In this document: positions 34,660 to 47,481 of the stretch, in pieces
Layout of the letters: each line of letters opens with the position of its first letter
Position numbering within the stretch: position 1 is the first letter of the stretch
Source of the DNA: Prochilodus magdalenae
Lineage: Eukaryota > Chordata > Actinopteri > Characiformes > Prochilodontidae
DNA length: 64,000 nt
Direction of reading: 5' to 3'
NCBI GenBank assembly: GCA_024036415.1
Contig: JAMWET010006936.1
Span: 2,177,001 to 2,241,000, forward strand
The notes under the pieces: model-generated
Told to the model about the DNA's origin: nothing
Databases searched by the model: none
What the model saw: only the letters and a program-made list of their open reading frames with translations
Program-made: the position numbers and the translations under genes

Positions 34660-36175
34660 CACAATAAGTCAAGTGAGAGGGGTTTCCCAGGTTCCAGAAG
34701 AAATGTTGATTAAACGTGATTAAAAATTTCCGCTCCTTATCTAACACTCTCCGAGTCCAGCACTAACAGATTAGATACAGGCTTTAAACACATTTAATTA
34801 AGCAAAAAGAAATACACGTTTAATACCATCTCTGGTCCCCGGTTGTAGTTGGGGCGAAAAGAAAGAATAGGGTCAGCCCTTTGGTAGGATTCCTTGCACA
34901 GAAAGTGCAGTCCTTTTAGCTGTGCTTTGTTTTTGACCCAATGCTACAGCACTTCATTCACTTACATTCAAACTGACAAGCTAGAGTCAGTTTGAGTGGT
35001 TCATTTGAGAACTCGTCACTTGCTGTTAAGTCAAGCCTCCATTTAGTGTTTGCTGCTTGAAGGGGTAAACCAAAATGAATATTCAAGTTGCTTTAATGAC
35101 TGTCCTTGAAACAGGTTCTTATATAGCACCAAACAAGGGTTTCTGAACTTCTTAGTCAAAAGGACATCACCATCATCAAATGTTAAATGTTTTTTTGGTG
35201 AAAAAGAATTTATGCCCATCGCTGCTCCTCTAAGACATTAGCAGAGCCATCCAAAACAAGTGACCTCAACCAAATGCTGATCTTCCAAAGCAGTTACAAA
35301 GGCAGTCACACTACTGAGGGCTAAGGGAAAAAAAACACACAAAAAATGTCTGATGTGTGCGCGCTGCTAAGAATCACCCATCTGGGATCTCAGGATGGAT
35401 TTGGTGGGAGATTTCCAGACCATGCTCTACATCTGTGTGTATCAATGTTTCACACATAGGCTTAAAATAAAGATCCAACTCAGTGTTCTCAAATGCAAAT
35501 AATAATGACAATAATAGATCATTCATTCTCATTCTCATTAGATGAGTTTCGACTGTAATTCTCAATGACCATCCTAACAGAAATCAAATTCATCATCTTA
35601 AGGGGGTCCAAAGCACAAACAGTTGTTACAGTTGTTCTGTTGAACATTACATGCAACTGCATGTTTCCATCAGAGAGGTCTTAAAATTCCCAAATCATAC
35701 ATAGCATTACTTTAAGACTTCCAGAGGCAGTGACTGGCAAGTACATTGGAATATTACATATTGGCTTTAAATGGTTCACCCTATGAGAGGTTACTGCCTA
35801 CCAGCGCTCAAACCTGAGATTTGAGAATTAAGTCATAAAAATGCTGGGTGCTTCCCATTGCTGGTGATGCTGCGGAGTGTCCCTCTCACCCACGTTGCTT
35901 AGTGATCAAGTACATGTTTAAGTCAAAAAATGAGGCACTTGGCATTCTCCTCACAACTTGTTCAGGTACTTGACAATGATCTGTGGCCAGAATTTGGAAA
36001 TGGGGATAGAGGTGCAACCTGTTACACGGATTAGATAAGTCAGACAAAAAAATGTGAAAGCTGTTGTGAAAAAATGTTGTGGGGATAATATTTGAAATGA
36101 CCACACAGAGTTTGACTGACATATAGATGTAGAAATCACAGAATATCAATGATCTAGAGCAAGGCCATCAATTCT
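34660..36175. other. No gene seen
   Basis: Candidate first intron of npffr2. No exon or recognised repeat. Confidence 0.5.
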
Positions 36176-36181
36176 CAGCGT

Positions 36182-36340
36182 AGTGGTTTTCAAAGCAGCC
36201 CTTGGGGACCCCCAGATGGTCCACATTTTTTATTTATCCCAGCTTTGAACATCCCAGCCAAGAGAATATAGAATATCTGGTTAAGGTGTGCTAGAGATGT
36301 GGACCAACCTGGGCCCCTGAGGACTTGTTTGAGAACTGCT
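36182..36340. mobile_element. Small MITE with inverted ends
   Basis: Left AGTGGTTTTCAAAGCAGCCC, then TTGGGGAC; right GGGCCCCTGAGGACTTGTTT, then GAGAACTGCT. These are imperfect inverted repeats about 28 bp long, and the 159 bp size fits a nonautonomous DNA transposon of a common fish type. Confidence 0.65.
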
Positions 36341-36714
36341 AGTCTATAGGGACTTCTGATTAGACAGGACACATGAAGAGTGTTGCAGTTGTAAGAACAT
36401 TTGTCAGGTATAGGATTGATAAAGGTACAGAAAGACCAAGAAGAAAACTAACAGGATTCAAAAACACCACCACCTTCTGTTGCCTAGGCTTATTTAAGAT
36501 GAAATGAGGCCAAGTGGGAAAAAGGTCCTGGCAACAACATTTATTGTAGCTTGACATGAGCATGACTCCGTAGTAAATGAGTCTGGGTGTTAAACTGGCC
36601 TGCCTGCTGTTTAGACCTGTGCTAGGCTAAAAACATTTGGTGTAGTATAAAATGAAAAATACAAAAATGAAGACCTGAACTATTAACCAAAATTGGTCTT
36701 CTCAGCTTTCAAAC

Positions 36715-37010
36715 AACAGAGTGTTGTAAAAAAGAAGAGGTGATAAATACTGTGGTGAACATGAAGCCTGAAGTCTCAAATTGTGGAAACATGTTGCAGA
36801 AATCAAAGTCAAAATGGGCCTGCATTTTTCAAAAAATAAAATAATAAAACAGACATTGAGATTTCTCAGTTACAAAACAGTTACAACTGTTGGTATGTTG
36901 CCTTTGTATTATTTGTAATTTAATATAGGATAGACATTATTGCACATCATTGCTTTCTGTTAGTATTTTGCATTTTGCACAGGCTCTCAACTTTTTTGGA
37001 AATGATACCT
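36715..37010 (+). repeat. 3' part of a dispersed fish DNA repeat
   Basis: CATGTTGCAGAAATCAAAGT, then CAAAATGGGCCTGCATTTTT, and AATTTAATATAGGATAGACA with TCAACTTTTTTGGAAATG follow the order of a widespread fish element that ends in a CAACTTTTTTGGAA-like terminus. Confidence 0.5.
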
Positions 37011-37259
37011 ACATCAGATTTGTTTAAAATTCACTTGTTAAATGTGTGGGGGGTCATCAGAACCTCAAAAACTAAAGAAGGTAAAACAAAAGATAAAGTG
37101 CCAAAAACAAACAATTTCAAGATTTACTTTGGACAAAGCACAGACATGTTCTGTCCCAAAATGCCATTCTTCTATGTGGCTACTGTGGCCAATCAGTAAT
37201 GCACTATATGTATTTAATGTGTTCCAGATTGTTGGAGAAATAGTATCTTAGAATTGTCT

Positions 37260-38350
37260 GCTGTATGTTTCATGTCCCTCTCTCAACCTCTTCTGTTCTT
37301 CAACCACTTCAAGTTTAGCCGTCTTCTCATTTATCCTCCTAAATGTCCTGCTAGCAGAATTTTTTTTTTTTTATCTGTAGTTATTTATATATTTTACTGA
37401 TAAATTCTAAATAGGCATTCAGTAAAATGATTGAACCCAACCCTTGAACAGTCATTTAAATGTAAAAGATCATGCTAAAACATAAACCATTCCACCTGCC
37501 AAACTAATCTCTTATCTCTCTCCTCATTTCTATACTCCACTTCACCAAACTGCTTTCAGTAATCCTGTCTCCTATCTTCTCCCTCTTCTCGATCCTCTCC
37601 AGTTTTTTCCTCTTTTGTATTCTTCTCTCCAGTTCTCTTCTATGAACTTAATGCAGAATTGATGCGGGGCCTGCCTTTGCTCGTTCATTACTGATGCCTG
37701 TTTCCGTGTAAAATGGTTTGGTTCCTGACAATACAGATAGTTAGCTAGACAAGCTACCATTTAGTGAGAACTCTCCCTCTATTTTTCACAAACAGGCACA
37801 GACAGTCACATAAGACACAGTGAATGCTCTGTAAAGCCAGCTCATTTATAGGTTTTTCTCTCAACTGTTTTTCTAATACTAATTCACTGCATTGCAAATA
37901 GAATTTGCATGTCGCAATGTCCCTCTTTTTTTTTTTTACTGATTCTTACTGTTATAAAGTACCCCTTTTAAAAGTGTTGGTTTCTAGATATTAGCCTGGG
38001 TGTTACCTGGTATTGGCCAACATAGAAAATTAGTGGTATAAGCCATTTCAATATTCAGCTGTGCATACATGTATCTTCCTCACTTACACTTATGAGTTAT
38101 TAGTTGTTTAGTAATTATTTAGTAGCAAAGACTTCAGAATAGGCACTGCGGCAAATGCTGTGGCAGTTCACTGGATTTGGGGTGAAATGTGCATAAAAGG
38201 GTTAAGGGTCAGTTAAACTCAGAACTCTGCCTGAGTTAATAGCACTGGCAGGGAGATTGGGGAGACCTTGTAATACAAAGCTCTAAGTCCTGCTGCAGTT
38301 TTCATTATTTAAGGTATTTCTGTGTTACTAGACTTTGGTCTTGGTTGGTA
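37260..38350. other. No gene seen; T/C-rich stretch 37260-37640
   Basis: 37260-37640 is rich in TCTCTTCTCC text. The - strand frame 37572-37760 is a low-complexity artefact. Confidence 0.45.
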
Positions 38351-38352
38351 TG

Positions 38353-38421
38353 AACAGCCAAACAGCCATTACTGGGCTGTAACGCAGCTAATGCCAGCCC
38401 AGTAATGGCTGTTTGGCTGTT
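38353..38421. other. Perfect inverted repeat, 27 bp arms, 15 bp loop
   Basis: The left arm 38353-38379 (AACAGCCAAACAGCCATTAC through GGGCTG) is exactly complementary in reverse to 38395-38421. The loop 38380-38394 is TAACGCAGCTAATGC. An RNA from either strand would form a 69 nt hairpin of pre-miRNA size, though perfect pairing is unusual for a conserved miRNA. Confidence 0.95.
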
Positions 38422-38429
38422 TGGCTGTA

Positions 38430-39515
38430 TTGTGCTGCTATGAAATACAACCTCTTCATTGCATAACTTGCCCTGCATCATGCTGTGACTTTTGTGGGCC
38501 TTCTTGAATTCATCTCCTTTTGCTGCCACTATGCCACAAATGGTTTCTTTAAACCATGTGATGAAATGCTAGAAACCGTATTGCCCCACCTCTGTTCAAT
38601 CTGTCAGTAGTAAATGCACATATTAACATTATAGAGTGTCGAAGTACATCAGAGATTTGTAATTAATAGGTGACTTTGTAGACTAATTGCTGTGACCATT
38701 AAGGGCGCAGTTCTGAGCTCTCTTTGGGTTACTATGTAAATTGTGATAACTGTACTAGGTTCATTTAATTCATGATGTGGAGAAAAGAAATGTTGGAACT
38801 GTTTGAACTGAACAATAGAAATACCCTATTTTTGCCTTCATGAATATTTAAAGCAGCTTCACACTGTTATCCAAGATTGTTTCATGTGGCATCCTGCAGA
38901 TTTCAGTAGGGAATCTGCCTAGCAGTACTTATCAGATACTCACGAGAGAAACTATGAAACTTGTGTGACTTTAGAATACATTTGTATTAATGGCAGAGGC
39001 ATGGCTCTTAGCAGCATGTGGATGTTAATGAAAAGGTAATGAGTGATTTATATACTGGGTGACCTGCACATCAAAATTCCACTGGCTGTATCAACACCAA
39101 CATATTAATTTATGTTCAACTTACTAAATGCAATTAAACACTCAAAGTGCAAATTTAACCCTAAGGACTTTGCTGTTTAGTACAAGACTTCTGAATGAAA
39201 ACTAATTGGCTGCCTTCCCACGATGCACTTTAATTCTGATTTTCAACCCCAGATATGCAGTTGATAATCAGCTGATATTCTGCTGATTCTGTGAGCTGAT
39301 CAGTAGTGTAAAACATATGAGTTAAGGAGTACTGTAGCCCTGTGTAAGGCTCCCTGGTCACAGAACCCTACAATTTCTTATTCAAATGTTTGATGGACTT
39401 TTGGCTGTGAGACTAAAAATGCAAGGTTTTCACCATATCTAAAGCTAAGTCAAAGCTACATATAAAATTTGTAAAGCTAACATGCCTCATAGGGTTAAAC
39501 TCATCATTATCACTC
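38430..39515. other. No gene seen
   Basis: Noncoding. Confidence 0.45.
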
Positions 39516-39524
39516 ATCATCTAC

Positions 39525-39630
39525 ATCACTTATCTTCCTGGGTCGTTGGGGTGTTGTAGCTTATCCAAGCGCTCTTTGGGCAGAGAGCAGGAAATACCCT
39601 GGACAGGCCGCCAGTCCACAGGACAGACAC
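39525..39630 (+). repeat. Fragment of the 18735-19018 repeat family
   Basis: CACTTATCTTCCTGGGTCGT, then TATCCAAGCGCTC and ACCCTGGACAGGCCGCCAGT, match the family. Confidence 0.6.
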
Positions 39631-39639
39631 GTCTCAAAT

Positions 39640-42600
39640 GTGTACTACACACTAATACTGCACAGTATATACTGTGTACTAAACTTAATAGTTTGTGTTC
39701 TGTAATATTAACATACTACATTTTTTCTTACTAACAGAAAGTGATCAAGCTAATTTTATACCACACTGGACTTTGAAGGCTGCATCAGCTCATTGTATTG
39801 CTGGAATTGAACATAGGCTCTATATGCTGTGAGTAAGGAGTCACTTTACAAAAATTAATGTTGGTGGCCTTGTTAGCACTTAAAGACATTGATGCCACAA
39901 AACAACTAAAAAACAACAATTAGACAACTAGTGTGCAGAGGATCATACTCATTTATTGTCCATCTTAATAAGGAAAGGAAAATCCATATTGATTTATATT
40001 GTGGCATGCGTAAGGAAGGCTTGACAGAAGGCAGCATGTCCACAAGACAAAAATGCTCTTTACTGGCGTATTGCACACTTACAGCGCTTAAAAGCACTTG
40101 GTGAATGAAACCAACTACAACACACGCTGGAAGATAGCTGAGAGGTGACTATACACAGTAGTAATCTGCTTCAAGGTGCCTTTGTAAACTTTTCTAAACA
40201 CAACATAAATGCGTTAACAGTGCATAACCAGTTATTAGCAGAAGTAATTCAATGGCGTTTAACAGTAAGTACAGTAATAACTGCAGCTTAAACACAATGG
40301 GGAACAGCGGTCCATGATGGGAGAGGGAGACCCGCCTAGCTGTCCCCACCCTCTTTCTCCTCACACATGCAATTTACTGTTGCTTCTGAGAGCCCGTGGC
40401 AAGGTTCGCCACAATATCTTTGATCAGTACATATTTAATAATCTTATTAGGCAATAGCTAAGCAGTGCATGCTGATACAATTTGGCATTTAATGTTGATA
40501 TTAACACCACACATCTATTGAAGACCCGTGTGTTCTATTCCTAAAACAAATAAACTCTGCTCCTTTCAACTTTGCTTTTACCCTGTGATAAAGTGTAATC
40601 TTTGCTCTATGAGTTTTATCTCTCTTTTAGCTTTTGTATAGTTATTGATGAAGCTGCTCTGAAAGCATAAACTGTAATTAACTCTGCCAGTAGGGCACTG
40701 TTGTTAATCAAGCTTAATTTATCTTTCAGTACTGTCATTACTCAGCTTCCAGTTATTAATACAGCCCTGTTGAAGATTACAGTCCATCAGGCAAGCCTGC
40801 ATGTTCAGAGTAAGCAGCTTCCAGCTGAGGGCTAGCATTGCCATTTTGAGTAAAGGTGTGCTGATACTTAAGAGACCAACATGTAAGTTAATCCTTCTAA
40901 GATCCTTCAGATTCATACTTTGCACAACTTATCCACCTCACTCCATACTCATCAGTTAATGGAACAGTGGAACTACAAAGCTAGCCAGTACCTTTGGAGC
41001 ATAGTGTAGTTGTGTTAGATATCCAGAATGAATCATCAATTATCAGTGTCCGAGCTCACTAATGATTTTGTGACTGAAAGCTATTCATTCTATGCAGCAG
41101 TGCTCCAACATCGTATTGTAAAGCTTTTCCCTATTCCTTATTCCCTATATATAGCCTTGATTTCAGAAGAAACATTGGATGATCAGGTGTCTACTACTGT
41201 ACACCTTATATATCTAAAAGAGCTTCCACTTGACACAACCACTTGACTTGTCCATAGCGGAAAACTTAAAGGAAAATGACAGCAGCAACGAGTTGTTATT
41301 CCCAGTGCTTCTCCTTCTCCTTACAAAACCTATGAAAATGCTTTCCATTTTTTCATCTCTCTGTTTGCCTCTGGCTGTCTCAAATGCAGTTAGTAACTGC
41401 TGGCTTAACTACCTTGGCAATATGAATAAGTAATTGGTCAGTTTTCAGTGAGTGTTTCTTTCTGCCACAGGGGCAGTGCAATGTTGAAAAAGTATAAGTT
41501 ATTCATTTTGTACCACCTCCATTCATATAAGCATCAACCATTGGCAAACATTTATTTATTAATTCCTCTGGTGCAAAAAATATATTTGTGGGGGATACCT
41601 AAAGGGGGACTACCAAAAGCTGATTTTGAAACAGACCACTTTTACTGACCTCACCATTCCAAAATTATAGCGTTTCAGATTTCCCCAGGGCCTCCATCAG
41701 TTACTGGACTATGTGGTGTGGATTGTGTAAATCTGCAGAATTTCAGAGACCACATTCCATCCGGGATTCATTTCTGTTTCTGCAGCTTGATTCCCAGCAG
41801 TGACTAGTGGAGAACTTTCATCTACAGTGTTCACCTTTAACCTGCCACCAGGGAAATCGAACAATGCATTCAGCATTTTCTAAAGATGTTTCTGTAAGTG
41901 ATAAACATATAGCATGTGTGGAGAAGCGAGGCCATTTTACCTGTGCTAACGTGTCAGTCACTGTTAAAAGAGACTTGTGTTTTCAAGACTACCAAATGCA
42001 AAAGGTGTTGTGCAGGTCTATACCAGAGAAATGCCTCATGGATGAAAAAGCCTGAAATTATTACTGAGTGGAAATAGAAGAAGAGATTATAAACAACTTT
42101 TTAACTGTATTTATTATTAGTATTTATTTAATGTTTGTCATTTCTATCATTTCTGTAATTACGTTTTAAATTGTAAAAGTTTGAAGTGGCTCATTCAGCC
42201 GAAGCTGCCTCAAACTGGTGGAACTTTTATGTAGAAAAGCCCCAACTAAGGAGAGAGCAGGAACATTTTGTTGTTGAGCATTATTGTTTTTATTAAGGTT
42301 TGTTTGTACTTTCTGACTTTTTTTTATAACAAGCCCTGTTGTCTTGCATAAAGCAAGGATGTGTTCATCAAAGCAACGTTTAATTAATTAAAACTGGCAG
42401 CATTTAATTTGTTTTGTGTAATCAAAAAAGCATGACAGATCTGATGGAACTTATGGATGTTATTATCATTGCCTTTAATTATTAATTCAGGTTAGAAGAA
42501 TTTACCATGCTGGTGAAGTCAATAAATGAAATGATGGAGGATAATGGAATGTGTCTATTTCGTTTGAATAAAAAGTGTTTCAAAAAGTGTTTTCAGCTGA

Positions 42601-44000
42601 AAAGTTTATAGATGACCTCCAACATCCCGACATGGTGTTATAGTTTCGGTTATTATGAGTGTGAACATCACATAACATCATTTAACCCTAATGTTGGTTC
42701 AGAACATTCTTTGTAAACTGAATGAAGTGCTTTGCTTCCTGTGGCTCCATCTAGCTGATTATAATCAGTGGCAGACTGTGAATCGTATAGCTTGGCCTTC
42801 TAAAACTCTGTCAAAACACAAAGACACAGTTAATGTAGTGCAAATAAAAGACATAAAAATGCTTAATATTCACACATGATTGTTTTACAGCAGAGCCATT
42901 TACAACGAAATGCATTGTAACTGATCCTTTTCAATTTAGGAGAATAGAAAGTTGAGCATTTGCCTCATTCAGAAGCTAAACTCTATGAGGGCTTTCACAG
43001 ACTGCAGAGATCTATGGCATACCGTTTGTGCTGATTTTGAAGATGCAGCTTCAAAGTACCAAACAAAGGGAAGGATGTTTTCAAGTGCAAATAAAATGCC
43101 CTTTGTTTCACACAGTATGGGCAAACAGACACATTTTTAACAGTGACTTATTTTACATATAGCTTGGATATAGCTTGAGCCTCATTTAAATTGCTTTTGA
43201 AGATTCTTAATCTTAAATAAAAAAATACAGTATCAATAATAATAACATCTGTTTAATAACTGTTAACTGTTTCATAACTGTTTAATCTGTAAGATGTTTT
43301 TATCTCACATCTACAGTATTTCAGAAGTAAACTTTATCTAGTGTTGATGCTGATTCCTAGGAACTGTGGCAATATGTACTAAGGACTAAACTAAAACTTT
43401 AAATTATAAACTAAACTTCCTTTAAATTAACCTATAACTTTAAATAATATAACTTTTAGAGAGCACTCTGGAGTTAATATTTGCATTGGTTCATGAAAAG
43501 CTGTCATTTGTCATTTGTTCTAGTATTTTATCAGTTCAGTCCTATAAAAGGACACACACTGTGGAGTACTAGTAATGACCTATTACAGAACTGTAGCTTT
43601 CAGGTACAGAACTGAACCCATCCAATTACTGATTGTCAGATTGTGCATGCATCCTCATAACAAACCAGAATGGATCAATATTTTCTTCCAGTATTTTTCA
43701 TTTCACCTGAAAGACTGTCACAAAGCTTTCTTCTATTACAGGCAATTAGACTGAGTATGTGCTGTTGACAGATGTTTACGCATTTGTTGAACAAAGTTTT
43801 AGGTGCTTTCTTTTGTAACCTACTTTCAGACTTTATTCAACACAACTTTCTTGTTTTATCCCTGTGAATTCTTGAGTACTTTGTTATATCAGTCAATCCT
43901 CTGTGAACATAAAGAATTCAGGACATCACTACTAGAATACTGTCCAGTTCCAGACTTGGCAGGATGGTGATGACTGTAGGGACAAATTTACTCCATCAAC
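39640..44000. other. No gene seen; one decayed transposon end
   Basis: 41140-41240 (TTGATTTCAGAAGAAACATT, then GGATGATCAGGTGTCTAC) resembles a decayed Tc1-family terminal region. The frames at 41028-41246 and 41807-42055 are not recognisable proteins. 42375-42500 is rich in TAATTAAT-type homeodomain-like words. Confidence 0.45.
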
Positions 44001-44009
44001 ACATTACTG

Positions 44010-44450
44010 CACTGTTTTATCCCTTACACTATATGACAGAAACAGTGTAGACCTTCCTTTAATTGTTGAGTTCAGGTGTTTCTACTATACCCATTGCTAA
44101 TAGGTGTATTAAATCAAGCACACTGTCTAATCTCCATAGGGCAGTATAATGATTCATACTGAGGAACTCAGAGACTTTAAATGGCAATGTAATAAGATGT
44201 CACAATTGCCACCTTTGTCAGTGCATGACATTTCTGTCCTGTTGGATCTACCCAAGTCAACTGTATGTGTTGTTATTGTGATATGGAAGCATGCAGACAC
44301 ATCAACAGCTCAGACACAAAGCAATAGACCACATAAACTGACGGAGTGGGGCTGCACTGCTGAAGAGCGTAGTGCATAAAAAAGCCTATCCTCTGTTGTA
44401 TCACTTACTAGCAAACTGCCTCTGGAAGTGACATCAGCATAAGAACAGTA
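44010..44450 (+). pseudogene. Tc1-like transposase N-terminal fragment
   Basis: After a TIR-like TTACACTATATGACAGAAAC, the frame reads EELRDFKWQCNKM, then LLDLPKSTVCVVIVIWKHAD and NRPHKLTEWG. This corresponds to the paired helix-turn-helix DNA-binding region of Tc1-like transposases (L-P-x-S-T-V, R-P-H-K-L-T-E). An in-frame stop follows at 44377-44379, and KSLSSVVSLT and LPLEVTSA continue in the same family order beyond it. The catalytic domain is missing. Confidence 0.7.
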
Positions 44451-44469
44451 TGTCAGGAGCTTTAAGGCT

Positions 44470-45850
44470 CTCACAACTTAACAATCATTTTATTATTATA
44501 TACCTCATTATATTATGGCATTGTTAAAAAAAATAGGCCTACTTCATTTACGAGCTAGTGAACCAAACTGTGCAGTAGAGTGGAACTAGATGAGCATCTT
44601 CAGACACCTTCTTTTATAAATCTTAGAAGATGTTATATCAATCAAGTGGATGCGTTCAAACTGATATAACCATATAGCCAATTTATCAGCCAAAAAATAA
44701 ATTATCTAAAAGGTGAACTCACAAGCTCTAAAGTTCAGTTAACATGGTAGAGAAGACACAGCTAATAAGCTGTCACATCACAAGATGAGCGAGACCCATC
44801 GATAGCTAGAATCAAGGCCATATTTGTGGCGTAGCATTAAACTGACCTTCTTCGCATAATCCACAAAAGATCACAAGATCAACACCATAGTCAGAAGTCA
44901 CCGACGCCTTCCAAGGGGAAGGAATTATTCATGAACTAAGCACCAGGAGACTCAATAATTTATAGGCCCTATTTCATTTAGGCCTAAGAGACTGTACGGT
45001 GCCCTTGTCTTTTTATGTTCCTGCAGAACTGTTGCAAAACATTACATCGAGGAGTGTTGCTGGTACAGTCATTTGACAGTGGCACCAAGCTTCCATCATT
45101 TAAATGCTAAACCTGGATTTCCATCTGTCCCCGTTATCATACCCAGGAGGAATTTACTTTAAAAAAGTGCTTGAAATTTAAAATATTCATAACAGTATGC
45201 TTCCCCTTCAACGACTGCAAAGCAAATACAACACGTGGAAAAGTGCCCATAGCCTAAAGCACACATCAGTAATGTAGTGTGCAGTTATGCATGTGTGGCC
45301 CTAGCAAGTGTATTGTCAGTGTGCCATTTTGAAACAACGCTTTCAGTAAAAGTGCTTTCGTTGTCAAAAAGAGAGCATTGTGAAAGCAATACCTTCTTCT
45401 GAGCAAAGATGGAGTTGCAGGTAATTGTCCATTAGTCAGTTGAAGTGGATGCGATCACTAGAGGCAGTTAGGCAGTGTACTGCTGATGCAACAGGAGAGC
45501 GCAGCTGGAGCTTTTACTGTTGAAGGACACATATAATGCTTCCCTGCCTCAAGCTGTGTCCCAGTAGAATATGCAGAGTTCCTTAGAGCAAACTTCAGAT
45601 AGTGATGTGTAAATTCTCTCCCTCCACAACTCCCCCTACTCCCTCCCCCCAAAAAAACTGGGGAATAGCGGTGTGAGTATGTGTGTGTGTGTGTGGCTGG
45701 GGTTGGCATTACCATGACAATTCCTTTGGTCGAGTGTTTTCCAGTTTTCTGTGATGGTTGCCTCATTCTAGTTCACACCAGTTAAACTATATTTTGCTGG
45801 TCCTGCTGTGCTATAGAATAAATGTGAGTATTTGTTATTTATTTTCTTGT
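44470..45850. other. No gene seen
   Basis: The - strand frame 45458-45766 spans a TG run and a C-rich patch and has no family features. Confidence 0.45.
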
Positions 45851-45854
45851 GAAC

Positions 45855-46080
45855 CAAGCGACACTATGAAAGTTGTATTACTCAAGTCGGGTCTCAAGAC
45901 CATAAATTAACAATCTCAGCCTTGTCTCTCGGGTCTCAAATTCTTGCCTGGGAGATAACGAGCTCTAGTTTTTATATTCTGAAAAATTGTTAATCTTGTC
46001 TCAGTCTCAGTCATGGAAAGTGCTGTACTCGGTGTGTCTGGGTCTCAGTCTTGATTTTGACTTGGCCCTAATAGTCTACA
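45855..46080. repeat. GTCTC/TCTCAG-rich dispersed repeat
   Basis: Repeated words GGGTCTCAAGACC, CTCGGGTCTCAAATTCTTGC, TTGTCTCAGTCTCAGTC and GGGTCTCAGTCTTGATTTTG. This fits a fish repeat built of GTCTC units. Confidence 0.5.
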
Positions 46081-46084
46081 ACAT

Positions 46085-47115
46085 CAGGGTGTATATTAAA
46101 ATTGCGCTCATTTTCGCTGGAGACATTATAAAGGAGGGGACCAATCAGTGGTTGAAATATGAATGAAAATGCATGTAATGCTCAACAGTGTCTGTTTGTG
46201 AAGAACGTCCTGCCCTTGAGGAAAAAGAGTTTACTGGTTACACTGGTTACACCGCAAGTGTGGAAAGCTACCCCCCACCTGTCACCAAATATCTTATTAT
46301 CATCCCAATTGTTCTCCTTACAAGGTCAAGTCTGGCCCCATGGACTTAACATCCACAAGCTTTGAACCAGCATTAACCTCACCTTGAGGCCCCAGGGAAC
46401 CTAAATCTGTGATTGCGATCTAATTAGGTTAACATTGGTCTTGTAGCCATACAATATGCATGTTTAAAGTAGGTCCTTTGAATTATAAGTTAATGTTTAC
46501 ACATGCTTTGCCAAGTTTCAGCAGTGGACTTGGTCCAAATAAATTTATTTCAATTATTAAAAATTTATTTGCTACAGTTATGTCACACAAGTTGATGCTT
46601 CCAAAGCACAACACTCCACCTCTAGTATCTCACATTAATCTAAATGTTTATATTAGACTACCTTTTTAAGGAAACATTATAGATAGTGCATATGTTGTGT
46701 TGTAGGTTGTGAAGAGTGTTTTTTTAATGGTTACAATTGAAAGGAGGTATTATGAATAAGAGGAAGATGAATAGACATTAGGTTTTTTTTTTAAATAACA
46801 GTATTTCATAAAAATAGTATAACAGTATTTCACATAAGCAAGCCTTTTTGAGATTATTTAACAACTTGCTGAGGTTTCAGGCTGATCTGTGATAATTTAG
46901 GCATGCAGTGCATAAAAGTTAGTTATCCAGAGTTATAAAAATCAATCCTGTCTCTGTCAGTTAAAATTTGGAGTGATGTTAACTTGTGGAACCTAACCAT
47001 TGCTTAAAGAATGTGTAAACGTGCTTTATTGTTTATCTCACTAATGCATAAACGTCTATAAGGCATTTAGCGGAGTTGATAATGTCTTCTGCATTGATGT
47101 CTTTGCACTTCCCTG
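46085..47115. other. Upstream of the npffr2 coding exon, no exon seen
   Basis: AT-rich. The frames at 46159-46365 and 46460-46669 have no recognisable features. Confidence 0.5.
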
Positions 47116-47118
47116 CAG

Positions 47119-47481
47119 GGCTTAAAATGGCAATGAAGCTCCTGGAACTGAACTCCTCTGACTCATCTGTGTCTGTCTCCACTTTGGAGGACTATGGGAA
47201 CAATTCACTGGACTCAAGCCTTTATCACTCATTCCCTGTCCCCAACGTCACCTACGTGGACTTCTACCTCCATGAGCCTTCCGTGTCCGCCATCTTCATT
47301 GTGTCCTACCTACTCATCTTCGTTGTGTGCATGGTGGGCAATGGGGTGGTGTGCTTCATTGTGCTGAGGAGCAAAAGCATGCGCACTGTCACCAACCTGT
47401 TCATCCTCAACCTCGCCATCAGTGACCTGCTGGTCGGCATTTTCTGCATGCCCACCACTCTAGTGGATAACATCATCACAG
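47119..47481 (+). CDS. npffr2: npffr2 first coding exon
   Basis: A pyrimidine-rich tract ending CTTCCCTGCAG gives an acceptor, so the exon probably begins at 47119 with 8 untranslated bases. The ATG at 47127 has a strong Kozak context (A at -3, G at +4). The frame stays open upstream (ATG at 47082), but that part would lie in the intron. The exon encodes the N-terminus with three sequons, TM1, ICL1 and TM2. It ends with the first base of the G119 codon at a consensus donor (GTAAGC), phase 1. The coding part is 47127-47481. Confidence 0.85.

Noticed and set aside
45458..45766. 102-residue minus-strand frame
   Set aside because: Crosses a TG run and a C-rich patch; no conserved features seen.
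47076..47126. Upstream extension of the receptor frame to a TTG or to the ATG at 47082
   Set aside because: A clear splice acceptor at 47117-47118 and the strong Kozak ATG at 47127 place the extension in intron.
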